From: Streptantibioticus parmotrematis
GTDB lineage: Bacteria > Actinomycetota > Actinomycetes > Streptomycetales > Streptomycetaceae
Assembly: GCF_019890615.1 (NCBI RefSeq)
Contig: NZ_JAINVZ010000003.1
Span: 186,001-250,000, forward strand
DNA: 64,000 bases
Direction: 5' to 3'
Both the position numbers and the translations under genes were made by a program. Positions within the stretch are counted from its first letter, which is position 1. Each line of letters starts with the position of its first letter. Positions 46,009 to 54,664 of the stretch are shown in pieces. The notes beneath the pieces were generated by a model that did no database searches, was not told the origin of the DNA, and saw only the letters and a list, made by a program, of their open reading frames with translations.

Positions 46009-46103
46009 CAGCTGTGACGCCCGGGCCGCACTGACGGGCGTACGCCCCGGGCCGCACTGACAGGCGTGACGCCGGGCCCGCACTGACGTGCCGTCAATCG
46101 CGG
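46000..46103. repeat. 26-bp tandem repeat, four copies, starting at a stop codon
   Basis: CCGCACTGAC occurs at 46000, 46026, 46052 and 46078, exactly 26 bases apart, with the intervening 16 bases partly conserved (GGCGTGACGCCCGGG type). The first copy encodes the last two residues (Pro-His) and TGA stop of the upstream gene. Neighbouring units can pair (ACGCCC with GGGCGT), so the RNA would form serial hairpins between the two convergent genes. Confidence 0.9.
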
Positions 46104-46174
46104 GCCCGGCGGCGGACGTCGGACGTCGGCCGCCGGGCGGGGCGTTCAGCGGGGGCCGGCCCCCGGCGCGCGGG

Positions 46175-47224
46175 TCACGCCAGGCCGGCGTGCTCCGCGG
46201 CCTCGACGCCGGCGCGCAGGGCGGCCAGCCGCTCGTCCAGGGTGAAGCCCGCCGGGGTCAGGGTCAGCGTGGTGACGCCCGCCTCGGCGTAGGCGCGCAT
46301 GCGGTCGGCGATGCGCTCCACGCCGCCGAGCAGGCAGGTGGAGTCGATCAGGTCGCGCGGCACGGCCGCGGCGGCGCCGTCCTTGTCGCCCGCCAGGTAC
46401 TTGTCCTGGATCTCGGCGGCCTCCTTCTCGTATCCCATGCGCTGGGCGAGCCGGTTGTAGAAGTTCTGCTTGCGGCTGCCCATGCCGCCGACGTACAGCG
46501 CGGTGTACGGGCGGAAGAGGTCGGCCAGCGCGTCCACGTCGTCGCCGAGCGCGATCGGCAGCGTCGGGCAGACGTCGAAGCCGTCCATGGTCTTGCCCGC
46601 CTTCTCGCGGCCCGCGCGGACCGGGGCGATGGCGGTCTCCTCCAGGTGCTCGGCGGAGGGGAAGATCAGCAGCGCGCCGTCGGCGATCTCGCCGGTCTGC
46701 TCCAGGTTCTTCGGACCGATGGCGGCGATGTACAGCGGGATGTACTCGCGCACCGGGTGCACCGTCAGCTTCAGCGGCTTGCCAGGGCCGCCGGGCAGCG
46801 GCAGCGTCCAGTGCTCGCCCTCGTGCGACAGGCGCTCGCGGGACATCGCCTTGCGGACGATCTCCACGTACTCGCGGGTGCGCGCCAGCGGCTTGTCGAA
46901 CTTCACGCCGTACCAGCCCTCGGACACCTGCGGGCCGGAGACGCCGAGGCCCAGCCGGAACCGGCCGCCGGAGAGGGTGTCCAGCGTGGCCGCGGTCATC
47001 GCGGTCATCGCCGGGGTGCGCGCCGGGATCTGGAAGATCGCCGAGCCGACGTCGATGCGCTCGGTCTGGGCCGCGACCCACGACAGCACGGTCGCCGCGT
47101 CGGAGCCGTAGGCCTCGGCGGCCCAGCAGACCGCGTAGCCGAGCCGGTCCGCCTCGCGCGCGACCGCGAGGTTGTCCGCGTCCATTCCGGCACCCCAGTA
47201 GCCGAGGTTGATGCCGAGCCGCAT
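46175..47224 (-). CDS. LLM-class F420-dependent oxidoreductase
   Basis: A 349-residue TIM-barrel enzyme of the luciferase-like family that uses cofactor F420 (or FMN). MRLGINLGYWGAG at the start, then LGLGVSGPQVSEGWYGVKFD (about 92-111), which is typical of F420-dependent members. Substrate unknown. ATG at 47224 has AGGGAGA upstream. The small inverted repeat TACTG-AA-CAGTA (47236-47247) just before the ribosome site could be a repressor site. Confidence 0.9.
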   Translation of the reverse strand: MRLGINLGYWGAGMDADNLAVAREADRLGYAVCWAAEAYGSDAATVLSWVAAQTERIDVGSAIFQIPARTPAMTAMTAATLDTLSGGRFRLGLGVSGPQVSEGWYGVKFDKPLARTREYVEIVRKAMSRERLSHEGEHWTLPLPGGPGKPLKLTVHPVREYIPLYIAAIGPKNLEQTGEIADGALLIFPSAEHLEETAIAPVRAGREKAGKTMDGFDVCPTLPIALGDDVDALADLFRPYTALYVGGMGSRKQNFYNRLAQRMGYEKEAAEIQDKYLAGDKDGAAAAVPRDLIDSTCLLGGVERIADRMRAYAEAGVTTLTLTPAGFTLDERLAALRAGVEAAEHAGLA

Positions 47225-47351
47225 AACGGTCTCCCTACTGAACAGTAACGTCGTCGTCCTTCCGGACTGTAGCGCGGTCCGGCGTCTTCCACGCCTGTCA
47301 GGTGTGCCACACCGCGCCACGGCGGGCCGTTGGCCAGTAATGTCACCGGGC

Positions 47352-48332
47352 ATGGAGCAAAGGCATCTCGGCCGTACGGGGTTGCGCGTCTCGCGACTGG
47401 GGTTGGGCACTTTGACGTGGGGCCGGGACACCGGCGAACGCGACGCCGCGGACCAGCTGAAGACCTTCTGGGAAGCGGGCGGCAGCCTGGTCGACACCGC
47501 TGATGTGTACGCGGACGGCGGCGCCGAGTACCTGCTGGGGCGGCTCCTGGAGAACCTCGTGCCGCGCTCCGACCTGGTGATCGCCACCAAGGCGGGCAGC
47601 GTCCCGCACCCCGACCGGCGCTTCGACTGCTCGCGCGGCCATCTGCTGTCCGCGCTGGACGCCTCGTTGCGGCGGCTGGGCACCGACCACGTGGACCTGT
47701 GGCAGGTGCACGCCTTCGACGCCGGGACGCCGCTGGACGAGACGCTCCAGGCGCTGGACATCGCGGTCTCCACCGGACGCGCCCGCTACGCCGGGGTGTC
47801 GAACTTCTCCGGCTGGCAGCTGGCCAAGGCCGCCACCTGGCAGCTCGCCGGGATCGGCCGGACCCCGCTGGCCTCGATACAGATGGAGTACTCCCTGCTG
47901 CAACGCGGCGTGGAACGCGAGGTGCTGCCCGCCGCGCGCGACCTGGGGGTGGGCCTGCTGCCCTCCTCGCCGCTGGGGCGCGGGGTGCTGACGGCCAAGT
48001 ACCGCGACGGCATCCCGCAGGACTCCCGGGGCGCCTCGGAACACCTCGCGCCGTTCGTCGCGCCCTACCTGGACGACGCCGCCGGGCACATCGTCGACGC
48101 GGTGGTGACGGCCGCCGACGGGCTCGCGGTCTCCCCGCTCCAGGTGGCGCTGGCGTGGGTGCGCGACCGGCCCGGCGTGACCGCGCCGGTGCTCGGCGCG
48201 CGCGACGCGCGGCAGCTCGGCGAGGCGTTGTCAGTGGAGGCCCTTACGCTTCCGGAAGAGATCAACCAGGCGCTGGACGACGTGTCGGCGCCCGTGCACC
48301 GGTATCCGGACGACGGCTGGAGCACGCTGTGA
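47352..48332 (+). CDS. Aldo/keto reductase
   Basis: A 326-residue NADPH-dependent reductase with TIM-barrel fold. Catalytic residues are visible: Asp and Tyr in LVDTADVYADGGAE (about 47-60), Lys in VIATKAGS, and His in LWQVHAFD. Substrate unknown. ATG at 47352 has no ribosome site; TAATGT (47338-47343) lies eight bases upstream, so the message is probably leaderless or nearly so. It precedes the RecD2-like gene by 22 bases and may be co-transcribed with it. Confidence 0.92.
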   Translation: MEQRHLGRTGLRVSRLGLGTLTWGRDTGERDAADQLKTFWEAGGSLVDTADVYADGGAEYLLGRLLENLVPRSDLVIATKAGSVPHPDRRFDCSRGHLLSALDASLRRLGTDHVDLWQVHAFDAGTPLDETLQALDIAVSTGRARYAGVSNFSGWQLAKAATWQLAGIGRTPLASIQMEYSLLQRGVEREVLPAARDLGVGLLPSSPLGRGVLTAKYRDGIPQDSRGASEHLAPFVAPYLDDAAGHIVDAVVTAADGLAVSPLQVALAWVRDRPGVTAPVLGARDARQLGEALSVEALTLPEEINQALDDVSAPVHRYPDDGWSTL

Positions 48333-48354
48333 GTGAGGCAGGCGAGGAAGCGCG

Positions 48355-50493
48355 ATGAGCACGGACGGGACGGACGGGACACCGGCGGAGCGGCCGCCCG
48401 AGCGGGCGGAGCCGACCGGGCGGGAGTCCGCCGGGGCCGGCGCGGGGGCGTCGGGCGCCTCGCCCGAGCTCGCGCGGCTCGCGGCGGCCGTGAAGGCCAT
48501 CGAGCGACGCGAACCGGCCGACGGGCCCCCCGCCGCGTCGGCGCCGCCCCGGCCGCGTGCCGAGGCACCCGCGCCCGCCCCGGCGACGCCGCCGCCCGCC
48601 GCGGCCCCCGCCGCCGTGCCCGCGCCCTCCACTCCGCTGCCGCAGGAGCCGTCGGCCGCCGCGCGGGCGGTGCTGGCGCGGGGCGGTGCGCCGGAGACAC
48701 TGGCCGAACCCGCCGTGGAGGCCCTCGGCGAGCGCGCCGGGGAGCTGCTCGCCGAGGACCCCTGGCTGGTGCTCTCCCTCGCGGGGGTGCGCCCCGACCA
48801 GGCGGACGGCTTCGCCCGCGCGCTGCTCGGCGACGCCTGCGGCCCCGGCGACGAGCGGCGCGGCCGGGCCGTCACCGGCTGGCTGATGCACCGCGCCGCG
48901 GACGCCGGGCACACCGCGCTGGAGTGGTCCGTGCTGCTGGAGGCGCTGCGCGGGCAGTCGGTGCCGGACGCGGAGGACGCGTTGCGCAGGGCGGTCGAGG
49001 AGGGCCAGGTGATGGTCTTCCAGGACGAGCCGGAGGGCGAGGGACGTGGCCCCGCGTCCGACGACGAGGACGCACCGGTCACCGTGCTGCTGGCGCTCGA
49101 CCGGTACGCGCTGGCCGAGGAGAGCCTCGCGGACGGCCTCGTACGACTGCTGAACACGTTCGAGACCGAATCGGACGAACAGGCCGACGCGGAAAGGCCG
49201 TTGGGCACCGAGGACGGGACGGACGCGGCCGAGGATGACGCCGCGGCGGACGACGACGGCGCCGAAGCAGACCCCGTCGCCGTGCGCGTACGGGCGGACT
49301 GGGCCGCGATCGAGGCCGCCGCGCCCTCGCCGTCGGCCGCCGCGCTGGTCCGGGCCGTCGCCGGGAGCGGCCTGGTGACCCACAGCGGGGGCGAAGCGGC
49401 CCGCGCCGAGCCTGCCGCCCTCGTCGCGGCGGCCCGGGCGGCCGGGCTGCGGGCCTTCGCGGCGGCGCACACCGAGGACGGCAGGCGGCGACTGGCCGAA
49501 CTGCTCGGCGCCGGGGCCGAGGGCGCCGCGGTCACCGTCGACGGCCTGCTCTCCGGCGCCGAGGGCCCCGGACGCGGCCACGACGGCGCGCTCGAACTCG
49601 ACCTGCTCGCCGTGCTCGACGCCCCGCAGCTGGACGTCGAACGCGCGGCGACGCTGGTCGAGGCGGTGCCGGACGGCGCGCGGCTGGTCCTCGGCGGCGA
49701 TCCCGCGGTGCTGTGGTCGGCGGGCCCAGGACGCGCGTTCGCCGACCTGCTGGCGGCGAAGGTGTGCCCGCAGGTCGTCTCCCGCACCCCGGACCCGGGC
49801 CCGGTCGGTGATCTGGTGTCCGGCATCGCGATCGGCGAGCTGGAACCGGTGGAGGCGCCTGGCAAGGAGGTCGTGATCGTACCGGTGCGCGAACCGGCCG
49901 AGGCGGTGCACCGCACCGTGCAGTTGATGGCCGATTCCGTGCCCCGGGCCATCGGCGTCCCGGTGGAGCGGACCCAGGTCGTCACCCCCGGCCACGGCGG
50001 TCCCGCGGGCACGCGGGCACTCAACGCGGCGCTCAAGGAACGGCTGAATCCCGGCCCCGGCCGGTTCGCCGGGTTCGACCCCGGGGACCGGGTGGTGTAC
50101 GCGCCGGGGCCCGGCCGGGCGGTGTCGGGCACCGTGGTCTCCGGTGACGCCGAGGGCCTGCGCCTGGACTGCGGGGGCACGGCGGTCGTGGTGCCGCCGG
50201 AGCGGGTGCGCGCCGCGCTGCGGCACGGCTGGGCGATCACCGCCCATCAGGCGGTCGGTACGTGCTGGCCCGCGGTGGTCGTGGTGCTGCCGGGCGACGC
50301 CGCGTCGTCGCTGACCCGGGGCTGGGTCTACACGGCGTTCAGCCGCGCCCAGCGTCATCTGTCCGTCGTCCAGGGCGTCGACCAGGCCCTGGCGCGGGCG
50401 GTACGGGAGGTTCCGGCGAAGGAGCGCACGACCCGGCTGCGGGCCGTCCTGCGCGAGCAGACGGCGGACGCCGAGCCGGTCCCGCAGGCCTGA
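48355..50493 (+). CDS. Degenerate RecD2-like helicase (helix-hairpin-helix protein)
   Basis: A 712-residue protein with the layout of RecD2 helicases: Ala/Pro-rich N-terminus, helix-hairpin-helix region (about 100-215), two helicase-like domains, SH3-like insert (about 575-620) and C-terminal motif region HGWAITAHQAVGT...YTAFSRAQ (about 623-665). The ATPase motifs are ruined: the Walker A position (about 340) reads THSGGEAARAEP, Walker B DEAS is LDAP, and GDPDQLPSVGPG is GDPAVLWSAGPG. It is therefore probably a DNA-binding or scaffold protein without helicase activity. GAGGAA precedes ATG 48355. Confidence 0.8.
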   Translation: MSTDGTDGTPAERPPERAEPTGRESAGAGAGASGASPELARLAAAVKAIERREPADGPPAASAPPRPRAEAPAPAPATPPPAAAPAAVPAPSTPLPQEPSAAARAVLARGGAPETLAEPAVEALGERAGELLAEDPWLVLSLAGVRPDQADGFARALLGDACGPGDERRGRAVTGWLMHRAADAGHTALEWSVLLEALRGQSVPDAEDALRRAVEEGQVMVFQDEPEGEGRGPASDDEDAPVTVLLALDRYALAEESLADGLVRLLNTFETESDEQADAERPLGTEDGTDAAEDDAAADDDGAEADPVAVRVRADWAAIEAAAPSPSAAALVRAVAGSGLVTHSGGEAARAEPAALVAAARAAGLRAFAAAHTEDGRRRLAELLGAGAEGAAVTVDGLLSGAEGPGRGHDGALELDLLAVLDAPQLDVERAATLVEAVPDGARLVLGGDPAVLWSAGPGRAFADLLAAKVCPQVVSRTPDPGPVGDLVSGIAIGELEPVEAPGKEVVIVPVREPAEAVHRTVQLMADSVPRAIGVPVERTQVVTPGHGGPAGTRALNAALKERLNPGPGRFAGFDPGDRVVYAPGPGRAVSGTVVSGDAEGLRLDCGGTAVVVPPERVRAALRHGWAITAHQAVGTCWPAVVVVLPGDAASSLTRGWVYTAFSRAQRHLSVVQGVDQALARAVREVPAKERTTRLRAVLREQTADAEPVPQA

Positions 50494-50504
50494 CGCTCCG
50501 CGCC

Positions 50505-50535
50505 GCGGGGGCCCGCCGGTGTGGCGGGCCTCCGC
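50505..50535. terminator. Bidirectional terminator
   Basis: 13-bp stem with one G-U pair (50505-50517 with 50523-50535), five-base loop, between the convergent RecD2-like gene and the acidic-protein gene. Confidence 0.75.
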
Positions 50536-50548
50536 GGGCGGTCCGGTC

Positions 50549-51208
50549 TCAGCCGTCCGTCGTGGCGCCGGCGGTCCCGCCGCCGCTTCCGGCTCCGGTG
50601 GCGCCGTCCGCTGCGTAGTCCTCCTCGCCCTCGTCGTCGAAGACCGCGCTGACGTCGAAGCGGCAGATGACCATGGCCGGGTCGGCCTGGTCGAAGGGCG
50701 CGGACAGCCACTCCCCCGGCTCCGCGGGTTCCACGGCCGACACCCACAGCGTGGAGTCGCCCTCCTCCAGACCGAACTCCTTGTGGCGCGCGGCGATCTC
50801 GTCCGGCTCGTACTCGCCGAACAGCACGCCGATCCCGGCGCCCACCCCGCCGCCACCCGCGCCGGCCGGACCGCTGACGCGTTCCGCCTGGGCGAGCAGC
50901 CGCTGCGGGTCGGTCACGGCGTAGTCGCGCCGGATCAGCAGACTGATCGCGTTCGGCTCCCTGGGCCCGGAGTAGGCGGGCAGCGTGTCCGTCGGGATCT
51001 CGAAGGGGGTGACCTCGTCGTAGGTGTCGTAGAGCAGCTCGTCGTAGGCCTCGGCCGCGGTGGCGAGGTCGTCGAACGCGGCGAAGACGGCCGGGTCGTC
51101 GTCGCCGGTGCGGTTCTCGATGGCGGCCAGATGACGGTCGATGGCTGCTTTGACCGCCTCGGCGGCGGCACGTACCTCGGCAACGGTTGGCTGCGCGGCA
51201 TCAGACAT
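50549..51208 (-). CDS. Conserved acidic protein of unknown function
   Basis: A 219-residue, strongly acidic soluble protein, with a helical N-terminus (TVAEVRAAAEAVKAAIDRHL) and a Gly-rich tail after an Asp/Glu patch (FDDEGEEDYAADG). No motif recognised. I chose ATG at 51208 because TAGCGT (51216-51221, minus strand) lies seven bases before it and no ribosome site is present. It is divergent from the DUF5703 gene with overlapping promoter space. Confidence 0.72.
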   Translation of the reverse strand: MSDAAQPTVAEVRAAAEAVKAAIDRHLAAIENRTGDDDPAVFAAFDDLATAAEAYDELLYDTYDEVTPFEIPTDTLPAYSGPREPNAISLLIRRDYAVTDPQRLLAQAERVSGPAGAGGGGVGAGIGVLFGEYEPDEIAARHKEFGLEEGDSTLWVSAVEPAEPGEWLSAPFDQADPAMVICRFDVSAVFDDEGEEDYAADGATGAGSGGGTAGATTDG

Positions 51209-51255
51209 GAGGCAGACGCTATCCGCACAGGGCGGTTGGCCGCACAATGGATCCG

Positions 51256-51444
51256 ATGCCGGAATACGAGTTTCAAGACGTGTACGTCCCAAGGGGCGTC
51301 TCCCGTAACGCCACGCGGCGCCTGCTGACCGACCACGCCGAGTACGGGCACTGGGAGCTGGAGCGCCTGCGGCTCTACCCGGACGGGAGCCGCAAGGTGC
51401 GGCTGCGGCGCCGGATCATCCGTCAGGTCCGCGCCACCTGGTGA
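51256..51444 (+). CDS. DUF5703-like small basic protein
   Basis: A 62-residue basic protein (PEYEFQDVYVPRGVSR start; KVRLRRRIIRQVRATW end), conserved in streptomycetes and assigned to DUF5703 from memory. The Arg-rich C-terminus could bind nucleic acid. ATG at 51256 lies seven bases after CACAAT (51243-51248) and lacks a ribosome site, so the mRNA is probably leaderless. Only 47 bases separate it from the divergent acidic-protein start. Confidence 0.75.
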   Translation: MPEYEFQDVYVPRGVSRNATRRLLTDHAEYGHWELERLRLYPDGSRKVRLRRRIIRQVRATW

Positions 51445-51529
51445 CCGTGGCGCACAGGGTCAGGGCCGGGGCCGCCGCGCTCGTCGCGACTGCCCCGGCC
51501 CTGCTCCTGAACGCCACGGCCTCCGAATT

Positions 51530-51547
51530 CCGCCCGCCCACGGGCGG
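51530..51547. terminator. Short terminator hairpin before chpC end
   Basis: 7-bp stem CCGCCCG (51530-51536) with CGGGCGG (51541-51547), between the convergent DUF5703 and chpC genes. Confidence 0.5.
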
Positions 51548-51569
51548 GGTACGGCCGGCTACGCGCGGC

Positions 51570-52370
51570 TCAGCGACCGGCGACGCTGCGGCCCTTGCGG
51601 TACAGCGCGGCACCGGCGAGCAGGAACGCGGCACCGGCGACGCCAGCGGTCCCGGCCTGGTCGGCACCCGTGTGCGCGAGCACCGGCGGGGTCGTCACGT
51701 GCTGCGGCGGGGTGTAGTGCACCGGCTGCGACGGGACGGGCGCGTGGTGCGCCGGCGGGGTGTGGTGCTGGGGTGCCGGCGGCGTGTGGTGCTGCGGCGG
51801 CGTCACGTGGTGCGGCGGCGGGCAGTGGTGGGCCGGCGGCTGGTGGCCGTGGTGGTGCTGCGGCGGCGTGACGTGACGCGGCGGCGGGCAGTGGTGCGGC
51901 GGAGTGGGCTTGTGCTCGTGGGTGACCGAGACGTTGCCGCAACTGTTGCCGAACGTGGGGTTCAGCGCGCCGACCACGTCGACGGAGTTGCCGCACGCGT
52001 TCACCGGCACGTGGACCGGCACCTGCGCGGTGTTGCCCGAGCCGACGCCCGGGGAGCCGACGCTGTGGCCGACCGCACCGGAGCCCGCCGTGGCGTGTCC
52101 GGCACCGTGGCCGTGGCCGTGGTGGACCGAGACGTTGGCGCACTTGTTGCCGAACGCCGGGTTGAGCGCGCCGACCACGTTGACGGTGTTGCCGCAGACG
52201 TTGACCGGCACGTGGACCGGCACCTGGACGGTGTTGCCGGACAGGACCCCGGGGGATCCGACCGCGGCTCCGGTCGCGCCCGCGTCCGCGTAGGCGCAGC
52301 CGCCGGTGACGGCGAGCACGCCTCCCGTGGCGACAGCGGTGATCAGGCCCTTCTTCGCGACCTGCCTCAT
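51570..52370 (-). CDS. chpC: Long chaplin with sortase signal (ChpC-like)
   Basis: A 266-residue cell-wall-anchored chaplin that helps make aerial hyphae hydrophobic. Signal peptide (1 to about 29), two chaplin domains (about 31-79 and 97-149), each with GN-V-QVPVHVPVN-CGN and a Cys pair, a His/Pro linker (about 150-230) containing HHCPPP twice, then sortase motif LAHTG (231-235), a membrane segment and Lys/Arg tail. LAxTG is the class E sortase signal. ATG at 52370 follows AGGGAA. The linker is longer and richer in His than I would expect of ChpC. Confidence 0.93.
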   Translation of the reverse strand: MRQVAKKGLITAVATGGVLAVTGGCAYADAGATGAAVGSPGVLSGNTVQVPVHVPVNVCGNTVNVVGALNPAFGNKCANVSVHHGHGHGAGHATAGSGAVGHSVGSPGVGSGNTAQVPVHVPVNACGNSVDVVGALNPTFGNSCGNVSVTHEHKPTPPHHCPPPRHVTPPQHHHGHQPPAHHCPPPHHVTPPQHHTPPAPQHHTPPAHHAPVPSQPVHYTPPQHVTTPPVLAHTGADQAGTAGVAGAAFLLAGAALYRKGRSVAGR

Positions 52371-52402
52371 GTGTTCCCTGCCTTCTGGTGTATCCGGGTA
52401 CA

Positions 52403-52420
52403 CGCGGGCGACCGCCCGCG
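52403..52420. other. Hairpin between chpH and chpC
   Basis: 8-bp stem CGCGGGCG (52403-52410) with 52413-52420, two-base gap, just upstream of chpC. It may reduce read-through from chpH or mark a separate chpC transcript. Confidence 0.35.
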
Positions 52421-52556
52421 CTGAGGGAGTCCGATCGTGGACTCGTCGTGACCTGGCCCCCGAAGACCACTCATGTCCCTGGAGACCACTGACGGCCCCG
52501 GAGCGCGGCAGCGCTCCAGGGCCGGACAGGTCAGACCACTGGGGTCCGACGCGACG

Positions 52557-52790
52557 TCACTTGTTGACGCAGGTGTTGCCGAAGGCGGGGTTGAGCAGCC
52601 CGATGATGTCCACGGTGTTGCCGCAGATGTTGACCGGAATGTGAACCGGGACCTGGATCACGTTGCCGGAGATGACACCGGGCGACTGCACAGCGGCACC
52701 CTGGGCACCGGAGTCGGCGACGGCCATGCCCGCACCCGCGAGCACCAGACCGGTGGTGGCAGCCGCAGCGGCGACGACCTTCTTGATCAT
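52557..52790 (-). CDS. chpH: Short secreted chaplin (ChpH-like)
   Basis: A 77-residue secreted surface-active protein: signal peptide (1 to about 26), then one chaplin domain with VIQVPVHIPVNICGNTVDII and a Cys pair (CGN, NTC). Such chaplins assemble into amyloid-like fibrils at the air-water interface. ATG at 52790 follows a perfect AGGAGGA. It lies 186 bases upstream of the long chaplin, as chpH lies next to chpC in S. coelicolor. Confidence 0.95.
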   Translation of the reverse strand: MIKKVVAAAAATTGLVLAGAGMAVADSGAQGAAVQSPGVISGNVIQVPVHIPVNICGNTVDIIGLLNPAFGNTCVNK

Positions 52791-53004
52791 TGTTCCTCCT
52801 CGTTGGCAGTGCGGTCCCAGCCGCGGACCGCACTGACCTAACGAAGTCGCCGGGGGCGGGCAACGAGCGATCGAATCCATTCACCCGTTCCGGCTAAGGC
52901 CGTACACGTAACCGAATGATCGGACGCGGTCGGAACCCGGCGCGCGAGCTGTCGACCTGAGCTGACGTTGCGTCAACTTCGGTCGGCACCAGTGCGGCAG
53001 GGGT

Positions 53005-54330
53005 TCAGCACTGGTCCAGGAACCGGTCGAGCACGCGCACGCCGAACTTGAGTCCGTCGACCGGCACCCGCTCGTCCACGCCGTGGAACATCCCGGCGAA
53101 GTCCAGCTCCGGGGGCAGCCGCAGCGGCGCGAAGCCGAAGCAGCGGATGCCCAGGTCGTCGAAGGACTTGGCGTCGGTGCCGCCGGACAGGCAGTACGGC
53201 ACGGCCCGCGCGATCGGGTCCTCGGCCCGCAGCGCCGACTGCATGGCGTCCACCAGGGAGCCGTCGAAGCTGGTCTCCAGCGCCTTGTCGGCGTGCACGT
53301 CCTCCCGCTTGACCCGCGGCCCGAGCACCCGGTCGAGGTCGGCGAGGAACTCGTCCTCGAAGCCGGGCAGGAACCGCCCGTCCACGTGGGCGACGGCCTG
53401 CCCGGGGATGACGTTGACCTTGTACCCGGCGCCCAGCATGGTCGGCTGCGCGGTGTTGCGCAGCGTGGCGCCGATCAGCTTGGCGATGCCACCGAGCTTG
53501 GCGAGCGTGGCGTCCATGTCCTCCGGGTCGAGCGGGGTGCCCAGCGCGTCGGACAGCTCGTCCAGGAACGACCGCACGGTCTTGGTGACGCGCACCGGGA
53601 ACTTGTGGCGGCCCAGCCGGGCGACCGCCTCGCACAGCTCGGTGATGGCGTTGTCGTCGTTGGTCATCGAGCCGTGGCCCGCGGTGCCGTCCACGGTGAG
53701 CCGCATCCAGTGCATGCCCTTCTCCGCGGTCTCCACCAGGTAGAGCCGCAGCTGCTCGTTGACCGTGAAGGAGAAGCCGCCGACCTCGCCGATCGCCTCG
53801 GTGACGCCCTCGAACAGGTCGGGGTGCTCGCGCACCAGGTGCTTGGCGCCCCAGACGCCGCCCGCCTCCTCGTCGGCGAGGAACGCCAGCACGATGTCGC
53901 GCGGCGGCCTGCGACCGCTGCGCAGCCGGTCACGGACGACGGCCAGCGTCATCGCGTCCATGTCCTTCATGTCGACCGCGCCGCGCCCCCACACGCAGTC
54001 GTCCGCGATCTCGCCGGCGAAGGGGTGGTGGGTCCAGTCGTCCGCGTTGGCGGGGACCACGTCCAGGTGACCGTGGATCAGCAGGGCGGGGCGCGAGGAG
54101 TCCTCGCCCGCGATGCGCGCGACGGTGGAGGCGCGGCCCTTGTGCGATTCGAAGACCTGCGGTTCGAGCCCGACCTCGGCGAGCTTCTCGGCGACGTACT
54201 CGGCCGCCACCCGCTCCCCGGGCCCCGAGTGGTCGCCGTAGTTGCTGGTGTCGATGCGGATCAGGTCGCGGCACAGGTCCACCACCTCGTCCTGTCCGCT
54301 GACCGTCGGTACCGGCTTCGACTCGCTCAC
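53005..54330 (-). CDS. M20-family metallopeptidase
   Basis: A 441-residue zinc peptidase of the ArgE/DapE/carboxypeptidase G2 group. Zinc ligands: His in LLIHGHLDVVPA (about 83-94), Asp in GRGAVDMKD (about 116-124), Glu pair in FLADEEAGG (about 149-157), and a late His in GMFHGVDERVP. A dimerisation domain sits between. Substrate unknown. GTG at 54330 follows GAGGAGG. Confidence 0.92.
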   Translation of the reverse strand: MSESKPVPTVSGQDEVVDLCRDLIRIDTSNYGDHSGPGERVAAEYVAEKLAEVGLEPQVFESHKGRASTVARIAGEDSSRPALLIHGHLDVVPANADDWTHHPFAGEIADDCVWGRGAVDMKDMDAMTLAVVRDRLRSGRRPPRDIVLAFLADEEAGGVWGAKHLVREHPDLFEGVTEAIGEVGGFSFTVNEQLRLYLVETAEKGMHWMRLTVDGTAGHGSMTNDDNAITELCEAVARLGRHKFPVRVTKTVRSFLDELSDALGTPLDPEDMDATLAKLGGIAKLIGATLRNTAQPTMLGAGYKVNVIPGQAVAHVDGRFLPGFEDEFLADLDRVLGPRVKREDVHADKALETSFDGSLVDAMQSALRAEDPIARAVPYCLSGGTDAKSFDDLGIRCFGFAPLRLPPELDFAGMFHGVDERVPVDGLKFGVRVLDRFLDQC

Positions 54331-54541
54331 GTTGCCTCCTCATGACGATCGCCGCGCCCGCGCGGCTCCCCCGCCATCCTCTCGCGCGGCCCGCGCCGCG
54401 CCCAAGGCGGACGCGGGTCGTCACACGCTCGTCACAACCCCGCGGGCCGTGGGCGGACCTGGGGCTTCGTGGTGATCGGGGCCCCGCAATCTTTGCTATG
54501 GTTTACCGCGTCGCGCCGGGAGACCCGGTGGCGGCGACCCG

Positions 54542-54629
54542 GTCCGGGTGGCGGAATGGCAGACGCGCTAGCTTGAGGTGCTAGTGCCCTTTATCGGGCG
54601 TGGGGGTTCAAGTCCCCCCTCGGACACCA
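54542..54629 (+). tRNA. tRNA-Leu (anticodon GAG)
   Basis: A complete cloverleaf: acceptor GTCCGGG pairs with CTCGGAC, D-arm, anticodon stem CTAGC/GCTAG with loop TTGAGGT (anticodon GAG, reading CUC/CUU), long class II variable arm GCCC/GGGC, and T-arm GGGGGTTCAAGTCCCCC. CCA is encoded (54627-54629). A TATGGT -10 candidate is at 54497-54502. Confidence 0.97.
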
Positions 54630-54633
54630 TGAC

Positions 54634-54664
54634 AGAAGGACCCCTGCTGAGCAGGGGTCCTTCT
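54634..54664. terminator. Terminator after tRNA-Leu
   Basis: Perfect 14-bp stem AGAAGGACCCCTGC (54634-54647) with 54651-54664, loop TGA, followed by CGTTT. Confidence 0.9.

Noticed and set aside
46000-46103. Possible CRISPR array
   Set aside because: The units abut with partly conserved intervening bases rather than unique spacers; period is only 26 bases and no cas genes are present.
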